Source: Candidatus Levybacteria bacterium RIFCSPLOWO2_01_FULL_39_10
GTDB taxonomy: Bacteria; Patescibacteriota; Microgenomatia; Levybacterales; UBA12049
Length of the DNA stretch: 13,386 nt
Assembly (NCBI GenBank): GCA_001782515.1
Contig: MFOV01000015.1
Span: 51,093 to 64,478 of the forward strand
Direction of reading: 5' to 3'
A program made the translations under genes and the position numbers. Below, in pieces: positions 1-8,269 of the stretch. The stretch's first letter is position 1. Every line of letters begins with the position of its first letter. The notes under the pieces are model-generated. The model was given only the letters and a program-made list of their open reading frames with translations. It searched no databases and was not told where the DNA came from.

Positions 1-2946
1 ACCTATGCTCTGCGCTGCAATAACACCTGTTGGAACACCTAAGGCAACGAGTTTTTTGTCTGAGAAATCCCAGCCATAACACGTTTGACAAATCCCGTAT
101 TTAAGCGCACATGTAATGGGAGATCTAACGACTGTTTCTTCGACATCATTTGTTACAATCTGCGCTGCTTTATCTTCATCTATCTCGTCTCCTGCCTTGA
201 CTAATATTTTTTTAGATTTAGGAGAAACTATGTTATCGGCTGCAACTCTTCCCAAAATTCTGTCTTTAAAGGATGATGTTCTATCTGGGTCGTTTGCCAA
301 AATCTTAATTCCAGCTTTAGCACCACAGTCTTTCTCTCTTGTTATTACATCGTGCGCAACATCCACCAGACGGCGCGTTAAATATCCTGCATTTGCAGTC
401 TTAAGCGCAGAGTCAGTGAGTCCTTTTCGGGAACCTCTGGCTGATGCAACATACTCAAAGATTGATAGACCTTCTCTGAAGTTTGATTTAATTGGAAGTT
501 CAACTATTTTCCCCAAAGGATCTAAAATAAGACCTCTCATAGCGGATAGCTGTTTGAGTTGTTCTTTTCCCGCTCTTGCTCCTTCTGAATCAATAATAGT
601 TCTAATTACATTACCAGGTGTCAGAAGATCCCATGTCATGTCAGCAATTCTGTCTGTTGTATCAAGCCATACATCATTTGCCAAACGCTTTCTCTCATCA
701 TTTGTAATAAGGCCCTGCTGAAACTCATCGTCAATTTCAGATATTTTTTTCTCAGCTTCATCTATGATTTTCTGCTTTTCAGAAATGAGTGCTGTATCAA
801 AAACAGATACTGAAATTCCTGAAACTGTTGCACCATAAAATCCTAATTCTTTTATTCTGTCAATAAGCTCTTCAACTTCACGCTGGTCTACCTTTTCCAT
901 AGCATTTGTTATAACATTTCTTATCCCCGATGCTTTTATAGGGGTATTTATAAATCCGAGTTCGGCAGGTAAAGTCTTATTAAACATCAAACGTCCAACA
1001 GATGTTTCAACTATTTCTCCGTCAACTTTTACTTTAATTCTTTGTCTTAACCTTATTTTTCCCAGGCTAAATACAAGAAATACTTCTTCCGAACTTAAAA
1101 ATGCAACCTGCTCTTCAGATGAGACCTCGTGTCCTTCTTCAAAAGTTGTTAAGTAAAAAACTCCGACCGCCATCTCCTTATCGGGAAGTGTAATAGGGCT
1201 TCCATCAGCAGGTTTCAGAAGATTCATTCTCGGCATCATCAGCTCTATCGCTTCTTTCTGAGCGTTGACGGAGAGCGGAATATGCACTGCCATCTGGTCA
1301 CCGTCAAAGTCTGCATTATAACCTTTACATACGCATGGATGAAGTCTAATTGCAGATCCTTCAATAAGAACGGGGTAAAACGCTTGGATTCCAAGCTTAT
1401 GAAGTGTCGGCGCGCGGTTAAGAAGCACCGGATGATCTTTGGTAATTTCTTCCAAGATATCGAATACTTCAGGAGGGCGTTTCTCAATAAATCTTTTAGC
1501 TGACTTGATGTTCGGAGCATAACCTTTGATTATAACTTCACGTAGAACAAAAGGCTTAAACATTTCAAGTGCCATTTCTTTGGGAAGTCCGCATTCTGAA
1601 AGCTTAAGTTCAGGTCCTACCACAATAACAGAACGTCCCGAATAATCAACACGTTTACCCAAAAGGTTTTGCCTGAATCTTCCCTGTTTTCCTCTGAGCA
1701 TATCAGAAAGACTTCGAAGAGGTGATGAGATGACCTGGCTACCTCGCTGTGATGCATCAATTAAAGAATCTACTGATTCCTGAAGCATTCGCTTTTCATT
1801 TCGAAGAATAATTTCAGGCGCACCCAAAGACATAAGGTGCTTAAGCCTGTTATTTCTATTAATAACACGTCTGTAAAGATCATTAAGGTCTGATGTTGCA
1901 AAACGTCCGCCCGATAGCTGTACCATTGGCCGAAGATCTGGCGGTATTACAGGAAGAACAGTATAGATCATATCCTCAGGTTTTACTCCAGCTTTTCGAA
2001 TAACTTCCAAAAGCCTCAGCCTTTTTATAAGTTTGAGATATTTCTGTCCTTTTGTTTTCTCAACCTCTCGACGCAATTCAACAATTAATTTATCAATATC
2101 AAGTTTGTTTATTAACTCCGCAAGTCCCTCTGCTCCTGTTCTAAAATTGAAAAATATGGGTATATCATATTCCAGGATTTTGAAGTATTCATCCTCGGAT
2201 AGTACTGAGCCAGGTTTAAGATTTTTGACAAGAGAATTGAGTGCGTTTCCGATTTCATCAATTTTTGCAGTCTCAGCGGCAATCTTATCTGTAATTCTAA
2301 GTGTCTTTTGTTTCTTCTCAAGCTCTATTTCCTGTTCAATAAGCTCTTTCTGCTCTGGTTTTGATTTTGAGAGCTCTTTCATCTTTGCCTTTATCTCTTT
2401 TTCAATTTCAGCTTCTTGCCTATCAGCTTCTTTTTTTAGTTCTTCTTTTCTTTTGTCTATGTTTTTTGCAAAATTTTCAAATGCTTTTTTCTTTTTATCT
2501 TCATCCACCCCTGTTACAAGATAAGACGCAAAATAAATTACAGACTCAAGATCTTTTTGAGACATATCAAGAATAAGAGAAAGCGGTGAAGATGCGCCTT
2601 TAAAGAACCAGACGTGTGCAACAGGGGATGCAAGATCAATGTGTCCCATTCGTTCTCTTCGAACTCTGGATAAAGTTACCTCAACTCCGCATTTGTCGCA
2701 AATTATGCCCCTATATCTTATTCTTTTGTATTTTCCGCAGTAACATTCCCAATCTTTGGTGGGCCCGAATATTCTCTCATCAAAAAGACCGTCTTTTTCA
2801 GGCCTAAGAGTCCTGTAATTAATTGTCTCAGGCTTTGTGATCTCACCATACGACCAACCCATGATATCGTTTTTTCCGGCAAGAAGAATTTTAAGTGACT
2901 GGAAATCCAGAATATTTATATCTTTTTGTTTTCTTTTATTATCCAT
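1..2946 (-). CDS. rpoC: DNA-directed RNA polymerase subunit beta' (3' part outside the window)
   Basis: This is the catalytic largest subunit of RNA polymerase, and 982 residues are visible. The reading frame runs off the window edge just after the conserved VIAAQSIG, so the C-terminal trigger-loop end is missing. The N-terminal zinc site is C68, C70, C83, C86. A lysine/glutamate-rich helical, probably coiled-coil, stretch covers about residues 150-235. The DLRPMVQL and GGRFATSDLNDLYRRVINRNNR region is typical. The Mg-binding loop NADFDGD is at 544-550 (D546, D548, D550). The second zinc site is C874, C946, C953, C956, with spacing like the E. coli protein. The ATG at 2946 lies 8 bp inside the end of rpoB and follows a strong GGGAGGG Shine-Dalgarno, so the two are translationally coupled in one operon. 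No lesions are seen. Confidence 0.99.
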   Translation of the reverse strand, partial: MDNKRKQKDINILDFQSLKILLAGKNDIMGWSYGEITKPETINYRTLRPEKDGLFDERIFGPTKDWECYCGKYKRIRYRGIICDKCGVEVTLSRVRRERMGHIDLASPVAHVWFFKGASSPLSLILDMSQKDLESVIYFASYLVTGVDEDKKKKAFENFAKNIDKRKEELKKEADRQEAEIEKEIKAKMKELSKSKPEQKELIEQEIELEKKQKTLRITDKIAAETAKIDEIGNALNSLVKNLKPGSVLSEDEYFKILEYDIPIFFNFRTGAEGLAELINKLDIDKLIVELRREVEKTKGQKYLKLIKRLRLLEVIRKAGVKPEDMIYTVLPVIPPDLRPMVQLSGGRFATSDLNDLYRRVINRNNRLKHLMSLGAPEIILRNEKRMLQESVDSLIDASQRGSQVISSPLRSLSDMLRGKQGRFRQNLLGKRVDYSGRSVIVVGPELKLSECGLPKEMALEMFKPFVLREVIIKGYAPNIKSAKRFIEKRPPEVFDILEEITKDHPVLLNRAPTLHKLGIQAFYPVLIEGSAIRLHPCVCKGYNADFDGDQMAVHIPLSVNAQKEAIELMMPRMNLLKPADGSPITLPDKEMAVGVFYLTTFEEGHEVSSEEQVAFLSSEEVFLVFSLGKIRLRQRIKVKVDGEIVETSVGRLMFNKTLPAELGFINTPIKASGIRNVITNAMEKVDQREVEELIDRIKELGFYGATVSGISVSVFDTALISEKQKIIDEAEKKISEIDDEFQQGLITNDERKRLANDVWLDTTDRIADMTWDLLTPGNVIRTIIDSEGARAGKEQLKQLSAMRGLILDPLGKIVELPIKSNFREGLSIFEYVASARGSRKGLTDSALKTANAGYLTRRLVDVAHDVITREKDCGAKAGIKILANDPDRTSSFKDRILGRVAADNIVSPKSKKILVKAGDEIDEDKAAQIVTNDVEETVVRSPITCALKYGICQTCYGWDFSDKKLVALGVPTGVIAAQSIG

Positions 2947-5900
2947 TTATTTTCCCTCCCATATCATCCGTTCCCGGCTCAGGCACCGACTCAACTCCGG
3001 GATCTTTTGACATCTCGTCAACCCCACCTAACTCTTTTTCCATTTCGCGTGCGTCCTCTTCAACTTTTTCATCTTTTTTTGCGAGAGACAAAGGCTCGGT
3101 CATTAATTTGTCATCTGTAACAAGTGCGCCAACTGGGACAACATTAAGTCCCAATGCCTGAAGTTCTTTTATAAGAACCTTAAATGATTCAGGAACTTTT
3201 GGAGTCGGGATATCAGCACCTTTTACAATTGCTTCAAATGCTTTGGCGCGTCCAACTACATCATCTGATTTTATTGTTAACATCTCCTGAAGCGTGTAGC
3301 GAGCCCTGTGTGATTCAAGCGCCCATACTTCCATTTCTCCAAGGCGCTGTCCTCCCATTTGCGCTTTTCCTCCAAGCGGCTGCTGAGTAACAAGTGAATA
3401 CGGACCAGTAGACCTTGCGTGAGTTTTGTCCTCAACCATGTGGATAAGTTTCATCATGTACTCAGCGCCGACTACTACTGCACTTTCATAGGGCTCTCCT
3501 GTCCTTGAGTCATACAAAACTGCTTTTCCATTTTCAGGAAGTTTTGCAATTCTTAGCTCTCCAACAATTCTGTCTTCTTCTACTTTTTCAAAAACAGGAA
3601 CGTTTATTTTTTTATTCTGCTTCAAAGCTGCCCACCCCAGATGCGCCTCAAGAAGCTGACCAAGGTTCATGCGTGCAAGAACTGAAATGGGCGAGATTAT
3701 AATATCAACCGGTGTTCCGTCTTCTAGATAAGGCATATCAACCACTGGCACAATTTTTGATATAACACCTTTATTTCCGTGCCTACCTGCAAGCTTATCA
3801 CCAACAACTACGTGTCTGAACTGTGCCACCTCAACTATGATTTTCTTAAGAGTGCCCGGTTCTAGCTCATCTCCTTTTTTCCTGTCAAGAATCTGGACAT
3901 TAATAACAGTTCCGCGCTCGCCGTTTGGAACACGAAGGCTCGTGTCTCTTACCTCTCTTGCCTGCTCACCAAATATTGCGCGAAGGAGTCTTTCCTCTGC
4001 AGTCAGCTCTGTCTCTCCTTTAGGCGCAATTTTTCCAACCAATATATCTCCGGGCCCGACCTCTGAGGAGATAACCACAATTCCTTCCTCGTCCAAGTTT
4101 GCCAAATCTTCCTCTGAAACATTTGGGATGTCTCGGGTTGTTTCCTCAGGTCCAAGCTTAGTTTCAACAACAGCTGCTTCGTATTTTTCAATGTGAATGG
4201 ATGAGAGGATATCTTCTTTGACGAGCCTGTCTGAAATTACAATTGCGTCCTCGTATCCCAGTCCGTCGTACGACGCATAGGCAATTAAAAGATTTTGTCC
4301 CAGCGCCAGCTCTCCGTTTTGAGATGAGGGTCCGTCAATGAGAAGTTCTCCTTTTTTGACCTTCTGTCCTGTTGTTACAATTGTTCTTTGGGTATAGGCT
4401 GTTGCTTGAGAGGTTCTTTGAAACGAGTCAACTTTATAGGTTATTTCTTCCTGTCCTTTTGGTTTGAACACTACTTTTTCGCAGTCCGCATATTTTATAA
4501 TCCCATCCGCTGGTGCTGCAATAATTCTTCCCATAACTCTCGACACTATTTTTTCCATACCCGTTCCGACAATAGGACTATGTGGTTTAACTAGTGGTAC
4601 CGCCTGACTCTGCATATGAGTCCCCATAAGAGCTCTATTTGCCTCATCATGTCCGACAAAAGGAATTAAAGATGCCGCAGTTCCTACAACCTGACGGGGA
4701 ACTACATCAATATACTCAACCTTTTCCAGGTCTACCTCCATAAATTCACCTTTAAACCTTACTGGTACTCTTTCATCAGTTATAGTCTGATCATCATTTA
4801 AAACGCCGGAATGAGTTATGTAGTGATCTCTTTCATCATCATATGACATATAAACAATTTCATTAGTTGCCAAAGTTTTAATTTTTTTGCCGTTTTTTTT
4901 ATGATCCACTTTTCTATATGGAGTTTCCAAAAAGCCGAATTCATTCACTTTTGAGTAAAGTGCCAAATATGTAACAAGGCCGATGTTAGGACCTTCAGGA
5001 CTTCTTATAGGACAGATTCTTCCGTACTGGGATGAATTTATGTCTCTTATTGAAAAAGCAGCGCGCTCCCGAGATATTCCTCCGGTTCCCATAACTGTAA
5101 GTCTGTTTAAATTATCGATTTCTGAAAGGGGATTTGTTTGGTCAAGAATAGTTGAAAGCTGTGAGGTTCTGAAGAATTCGTTAATAGATGCCATAATAGG
5201 CCGCGCATTAATAAGCCCGGCAATTGTCACAGGCTCTTCTAGATTAATAAGACTCATTCTTTCCTTAATGCTTCGCTCAAGTCGAAGAACTCCAACCCGA
5301 AATGCAGTATTTGCAACAAGTTCGCCGACTCTCCTCACTCTCCTATTTGCAAGGCTGTCTATGTCATCAACGCCGTCAAAACCCTGAGAAAGCCTTATAA
5401 GATATGCGACTGTTGCAATTATGTCCTCAACCGTTAAGACTCTTGTTTTTGAATCTGTAAAGCCCGGGACGTTTTTAAGTTTTTTATTAATTTTATATCT
5501 TCCAACTTCTCCCAAATCATACCGTCTGTTATTAAAGAACATACTCATAAAATTTTCCTTAACTTTTTCAAAAACAATCGGCTCTCCCGGATGCATTTTT
5601 TTAAATATTTCAATCAGCGCCTCGTTTTGGGATCCTGTGTCGTCTTTTTGAAGAGTATTGTCAATAAATGTTGTTTTATCTTCCTCAACATCTTTAAATT
5701 TTGCCCTTATGTTATCGTTATCCGAAACTCCGATTGCGCGAAGAAGAGTTGTTGCCGGGAATTTTCTTCGTCTGTCGATTTTTACCGTTATTGTCTGATA
5801 CCTTGTGGTTGAAAATTCAAGCCATGATCCGTGAACCGGCCTTATTTCTCCTGTGTAAAGAGTCTGTCCTGTGACTGCGTCTTTTGTTGCGGTAAAAAAT

Positions 5901-6331
5901 ACCCCCGGGGATCTGACCAGCTGATTTACAATTGCGCGTTCAATTCCGTTTACAATGAAAGTTCCCCGTTCTGTCATCTGAGGAATATCTCCTAAAAATA
6001 CTTCTTGTGAGATTTCTTTTCCTGTTTTTTTGTTTAGAAGTGAGGCTTTAACATATAAGGGGGCGTCAAAGGTTAGTCCTTTTGTGAGACAAAGTGTCGG
6101 ATCGTTTGTAGGCCTTCCGATTCTATAATCTTTAAGAGTTAGTGTCCAGTTTTTGCCTGTAAAATCATCAATAGGGGAAATTTCCTCAAGTACATTTTGT
6201 ATTCCTTCCTCTTCAAACTTCCTATATGAATCTTTTTGAGCTTTAAGAAGGTCGAGTTCTGGAAGGACCGGGAAATTCTTGCCCCACTCTTCTCTTTTTG
6301 TACTGGTTGTAGATAAGTTCGACTTAGGCAT
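2939..6331 (-). CDS. rpoB: DNA-directed RNA polymerase subunit beta
   Basis: This is the second-largest RNA polymerase subunit, 1130 residues and complete, close to the compact bacterial length (E. coli has 1342 with its insertions). Visible landmarks are the N-terminal lobe (KREEWGKNFPVLPELDLLKA), the rifampicin region at 386-418, the PEGPNIGL segment, GDKLAGRHGNKG at 844-855 with active-site lysines K846 and K854, and the C-terminal QPLGGKAQMGGQRLGEMEVWALE. A charged tail of about 50 residues follows the conserved core. The start ATG fits the family N-terminus, but no Shine-Dalgarno is visible before it. Residues lining the rifampicin pocket differ from the E. coli ones (see findings). rpoC follows with an 8-bp overlap. 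Upstream there is no rplL. Confidence 0.99.
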   Translation of the reverse strand: MPKSNLSTTSTKREEWGKNFPVLPELDLLKAQKDSYRKFEEEGIQNVLEEISPIDDFTGKNWTLTLKDYRIGRPTNDPTLCLTKGLTFDAPLYVKASLLNKKTGKEISQEVFLGDIPQMTERGTFIVNGIERAIVNQLVRSPGVFFTATKDAVTGQTLYTGEIRPVHGSWLEFSTTRYQTITVKIDRRRKFPATTLLRAIGVSDNDNIRAKFKDVEEDKTTFIDNTLQKDDTGSQNEALIEIFKKMHPGEPIVFEKVKENFMSMFFNNRRYDLGEVGRYKINKKLKNVPGFTDSKTRVLTVEDIIATVAYLIRLSQGFDGVDDIDSLANRRVRRVGELVANTAFRVGVLRLERSIKERMSLINLEEPVTIAGLINARPIMASINEFFRTSQLSTILDQTNPLSEIDNLNRLTVMGTGGISRERAAFSIRDINSSQYGRICPIRSPEGPNIGLVTYLALYSKVNEFGFLETPYRKVDHKKNGKKIKTLATNEIVYMSYDDERDHYITHSGVLNDDQTITDERVPVRFKGEFMEVDLEKVEYIDVVPRQVVGTAASLIPFVGHDEANRALMGTHMQSQAVPLVKPHSPIVGTGMEKIVSRVMGRIIAAPADGIIKYADCEKVVFKPKGQEEITYKVDSFQRTSQATAYTQRTIVTTGQKVKKGELLIDGPSSQNGELALGQNLLIAYASYDGLGYEDAIVISDRLVKEDILSSIHIEKYEAAVVETKLGPEETTRDIPNVSEEDLANLDEEGIVVISSEVGPGDILVGKIAPKGETELTAEERLLRAIFGEQAREVRDTSLRVPNGERGTVINVQILDRKKGDELEPGTLKKIIVEVAQFRHVVVGDKLAGRHGNKGVISKIVPVVDMPYLEDGTPVDIIISPISVLARMNLGQLLEAHLGWAALKQNKKINVPVFEKVEEDRIVGELRIAKLPENGKAVLYDSRTGEPYESAVVVGAEYMMKLIHMVEDKTHARSTGPYSLVTQQPLGGKAQMGGQRLGEMEVWALESHRARYTLQEMLTIKSDDVVGRAKAFEAIVKGADIPTPKVPESFKVLIKELQALGLNVVPVGALVTDDKLMTEPLSLAKKDEKVEEDAREMEKELGGVDEMSKDPGVESVPEPGTDDMGGKING

Positions 6332-6361
6332 CTGGCAATATGTCAGGCAGCATATCTCGAC

Positions 6362-6383
6362 AAAAAAAATGCACTAGGTGCAT
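6362..6383 (-). terminator. hairpin plus T-run in the rpoB leader (terminator or attenuator)
   Basis: On the minus strand ATGCAC, loop CTA, GTGCAT (6369-6383) forms a perfect 6-bp stem and is followed directly by a run of eight T. This is the form of a rho-independent terminator. It either ends the upstream 179-residue gene or acts as an attenuator inside the rpoB leader, because the best rpoB promoter lies upstream of it. Confidence 0.55.
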
Positions 6384-6417
6384 CACCCATCTCAGGAATT
6401 TGTCTTAGAGTAGAATG

Positions 6418-6446
6418 TTTATACCATGCGTACGTAGGAATTGCAA
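6418..6446 (-). promoter_or_regulatory. candidate rpoBC promoter
   Basis: On the minus strand TTGCAA (6441-6446) and TATAAA (6418-6423) are separated by exactly 17 bp. Transcription would start near 6411 and give rpoB a leader of about 80 nt that contains the hairpin with T-run at 6362-6383. Confidence 0.5.
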
Positions 6447-6454
6447 GTGGTAAT

Positions 6455-6994
6455 TTACTTTAGCTTTGCGCAGGCAACAGGAGTGGTCGGCTCAATACTT
6501 GATTTAAATAAAACAATTGATAGAGGAAGCTTAGTTCTTATTTCACTTAAGCTATCATCAAGAATGGTTTCTGACGTTCCTTCAAGGACTTCCTCGAGCT
6601 CATACGCAACACTGTCGCCGGGCTCAGGACATGACCCGTTATATATTGCAGCAGGCTGGGGGTCTGTTGTAAATACTGCTCCGAGTTCAATAAGAACCGA
6701 CGTTTTATCTTTAATATCGGTGATTGTTGCCCAGCCTGATTGCTTTGAGTTATCTATCTCTTCAAAATCAACCGTGTAGGATTCCCCTCGCGCCATTGTG
6801 TCTTGGGAGACTTCTTCCCCGTCTTTCAAACCTGTCAATGAGCCGCGACCTGATAAAACCGCATAGTAAAAAATTGCAAAAAGAACTGCAAAAACTATAC
6901 CAATAACTCCTAAAATGACTATGTATCTGGTTGTCAGGAATTTTTTTTTCTGAACCGGACCTTGATTTTGCTGTCCTTGGGTGTTATCAGCCAT
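6455..6994 (-). CDS. single-pass membrane protein with CHRD/Cu-Zn-SOD-like outer domain lacking metal histidines
   Basis: The protein has 179 residues: a hydrophilic Q/N-rich N-terminus (1-15), KKK, one transmembrane helix (about 24-46), then an outer domain to the end. The outer domain follows a pattern I recall from CHRD/SOD-like beta-sandwich proteins: P-A-H-I-H-x-G-x-C, a Y-x-L strand, G-x-SET, then I-x-V-H-K-S and V-A-C. Here it reads PAAIYNGSC (114-122), GTSETILDDSL, IVLFKSS and VAC (173-175). The histidines are replaced by A, Y and F, while C122 and C175 are kept and may form a disulfide. Copper/zinc enzyme activity is therefore unlikely, and a structural or binding role is inferred. 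The family call is from memory of the motif pattern and is moderate at best. It lies upstream of rpoB on the same strand. Confidence 0.6.
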   Translation of the reverse strand: MADNTQGQQNQGPVQKKKFLTTRYIVILGVIGIVFAVLFAIFYYAVLSGRGSLTGLKDGEEVSQDTMARGESYTVDFEEIDNSKQSGWATITDIKDKTSVLIELGAVFTTDPQPAAIYNGSCPEPGDSVAYELEEVLEGTSETILDDSLSEIRTKLPLSIVLFKSSIEPTTPVACAKLK

Positions 6995-7015
6995 AATACG
7001 TACTAATCTTTCCCT

Positions 7016-7044
7016 ATTATTTCTTATTTACTATACCTAGTCAA
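7016..7044 (-). promoter_or_regulatory. candidate promoter of the SOD-like membrane protein gene
   Basis: TTGACT (7039-7044) and AATAAT (7016-7021) are 17 bp apart on the minus strand. The expected start site gives a leader of about 15 nt without a Shine-Dalgarno. It is adjacent to, and divergent from, the promoter at 7072-7100. Confidence 0.4.
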
Positions 7045-7071
7045 GGTTTGAATAAATTAATATCATTAAGA

Positions 7072-7100
7072 TTGAAGACGGAATTTAAAAAGTATATAAT
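7072..7100 (+). promoter_or_regulatory. promoter of the 109-residue unknown gene, deciding a leaderless GTG start
   Basis: TTGAAG (7072-7077), a 17-bp spacer and a perfect TATAAT (7095-7100). The expected start site is 7107-7108, exactly at the in-frame GTG at 7108, so the message should be leaderless. Confidence 0.65.
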
Positions 7101-7107
7101 ACGCCAT

Positions 7108-7437
7108 GTGGAAATAGAAACAGGTAGAACAGGGGTTCAAAGAGAGCTGAATTTATTTGAAGAAGGCGTTGTAGAGTCTTTGGTACAAGAAGGACGTACC
7201 CCTACGTTACGTATGCCGATTAAATCAAACGGTGAAAACAATAATTATTGTGAGGTATATGTTCCTCCTCCGGGTGCGACTATTGATAGTAGCATCAGGA
7301 TGTTTGGTAACGAAATGGCTTTTTACAAACCTAATGGTGCTGTTTTAGGTTTTGCTGATCATATACGTATGGGCTTAGAGGAATATTCAACAATATTTGA
7401 AAGAATCGTTTTGGCACAAGAGCCGGATAATCACTGA
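7108..7437 (+). CDS. hypothetical protein, 109 residues
   Basis: I do not recognise this protein. The open frame reaches back to a TTG at 7048, but a good promoter (TTGAAG-17-TATAAT) lies inside that extension and its start site falls on the GTG at 7108. The leaderless GTG start is therefore preferred; it gives a protein beginning VEIETGRTG. The product has no transmembrane segment or signal peptide. It looks soluble and mixed alpha/beta, with a YCEVYVPPPGATID stretch near the middle and one cysteine. The gene is divergent from the SOD-like gene and converges on the MliC gene, with which its 3' end overlaps by 7 bp. Confidence 0.7.
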   Translation: MEIETGRTGVQRELNLFEEGVVESLVQEGRTPTLRMPIKSNGENNNYCEVYVPPPGATIDSSIRMFGNEMAFYKPNGAVLGFADHIRMGLEEYSTIFERIVLAQEPDNH

Positions 7438-7865
7438 GCAATGCAGTCAGAGTACACAGTTTCTCCGTCTACATCATATGTTGCTTCGTTACCTTTATTC
7501 CAGAAAACAAAACTGCCGTCTTTGTTTGCAAACCTGTCGCCGCTTTCCGAAGGTGTTTTTTTAAGAATCATTTCCTCTCCGTCCGGAAGAATTAATGAGA
7601 CTGTTCTGTCTGCATTATCAAATTCTGCATTTATATTTTCTCCGCCTTTACATACAAATGATATATCAATTACCGAATCCGAAGTTTCTTCGGTTGTTTG
7701 GGTTTCATTACTTGTTGTTGCAGGCGAAGAATTGTTTGAAGTGTTAAGGAAGAAAAAGGCACCAACCGCAATAACAACAACTGCGACTGCAATAATTCCT
7801 ATGAGAACAAAATAATTTTTGCCGCCTTTGTTTGCTTCAGGGCTACTCCCTGTTTCTTGGTCCAT
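7431..7865 (-). CDS. membrane-anchored MliC-type (C-type) lysozyme inhibitor
   Basis: The protein has 144 residues: a short cytoplasmic tail, one transmembrane helix (about 18-40), a Ser/Thr/Asn-rich linker (42-63), then a domain at 66-142 that matches the MliC/PliC lysozyme inhibitor pattern. The domain opens FVCKGG with C72, has a TVSLILPDGEEM strand pair and the SGDRF motif (108-112), then FVFWNKG (119-125), and closes at C141. The Ser of the SGxxY-type motif (S108) and the Lys of the xxKG motif (K124) are the two residues known to enter the lysozyme active site, and C72-C141 matches the family disulfide. The role is expected to be protection of the cell wall from lysozyme at the outer face. 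Known MliC proteins are lipoproteins in Proteobacteria; here a transmembrane anchor replaces the lipobox. It has its own leaderless promoter. Confidence 0.85.
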   Translation of the reverse strand: MDQETGSSPEANKGGKNYFVLIGIIAVAVVVIAVGAFFFLNTSNNSSPATTSNETQTTEETSDSVIDISFVCKGGENINAEFDNADRTVSLILPDGEEMILKKTPSESGDRFANKDGSFVFWNKGNEATYDVDGETVYSDCIAQ

Positions 7866-7871
7866 AAGAAA

Positions 7872-7900
7872 ATTATAACCATTAATATTTAAATTGTCTA
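7872..7900 (-). promoter_or_regulatory. leaderless promoter of the MliC gene
   Basis: TAGACA (7895-7900), a 17-bp spacer and a perfect TATAAT (7872-7877) on the minus strand. Only 6 nt separate the -10 box from the ATG, so transcription should begin at the A of the start codon. Confidence 0.75.
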
Positions 7901-8203
7901 GACAATATTTTGTATAGTCATGGTGAAACTAACAGTATCTCCTGATGTTATTTTCTCACTCGCTCTCACTGATTTTTTAATTGGAAGGATGTATGTTCCC
8001 TTTTTCTCCCAGAATATGGATGTATCCCAATTAGTAAGACCTAATCTAATACGAACAGGGATCGAACCCCATCCTCTATGAAATGCTCCAAACTTTTTCT
8101 TAATTTCTAAAGAATTTTTCTCAGGAATAGTTATAAAATACCAAGGACTGGGACCTGGATACAGCCAGACTTTTGCTTTTATTTTGCGCTCATACTCATC
8201 CAC
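7898..8203 (-). CDS. DUF1905 domain protein
   Basis: The protein has 101 residues and is a single DUF1905 domain, a small beta-barrel also found in YdeI/OmpD-associated proteins, whose biochemical role is not settled. Matching features in order are KAKVWLYPGPSPWYFITIP (9-27), GWGSIPVRIRLGLTNWDTSIF (44-64), then GTYILPIKKSVRASEKITSGDTVSF (69-93). This is the usual order of conserved tryptophans, the R-V-R-like strand and the final R-A/K-x-x-x-x-x-G-D-x-V turn. The start is GTG, supported by a TATAAT exactly 6 nt upstream. The gene is divergent from the 186-residue unknown gene and is cytoplasmic by appearance. Confidence 0.85.
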   Translation of the reverse strand: MDEYERKIKAKVWLYPGPSPWYFITIPEKNSLEIKKKFGAFHRGWGSIPVRIRLGLTNWDTSIFWEKKGTYILPIKKSVRASEKITSGDTVSFTMTIQNIV

Positions 8204-8209
8204 GACAAA

Positions 8210-8218
8210 ATTATAACA
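8210..8218 (-). promoter_or_regulatory. extended -10 leaderless promoter of the DUF1905 gene
   Basis: TGT immediately before a perfect TATAAT (8210-8215) forms an extended -10 element. No convincing -35 is seen. The GTG start codon follows after 6 nt, so the mRNA should be leaderless. Confidence 0.6.
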
Positions 8219-8228
8219 CCCAGATTAC

Positions 8229-8256
8229 TTGAATTTTATAACAAGAGTGCTAGAAT
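8229..8256 (+). promoter_or_regulatory. promoter of the 186-residue unknown gene
   Basis: TTGAAT (8229-8234), a 16-bp spacer and TAGAAT (8251-8256), preceded by an extended -10 TGC. The expected leader is only about 7 nt with no Shine-Dalgarno. Confidence 0.55.
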
Positions 8257-8269
8257 CCTCATCACTACT

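Noticed and set aside
116..721. 201-residue plus-strand open frame
   Set aside because: It is antisense to rpoC, whose frame here carries conserved motifs and both C-terminal zinc-site segments; the frame is serine-rich shadow reading with no promoter.
3837..5387. Plus-strand open frames of 119 and 134 residues
   Set aside because: They are shadows of rpoB, which is intact and conserved across this whole interval.
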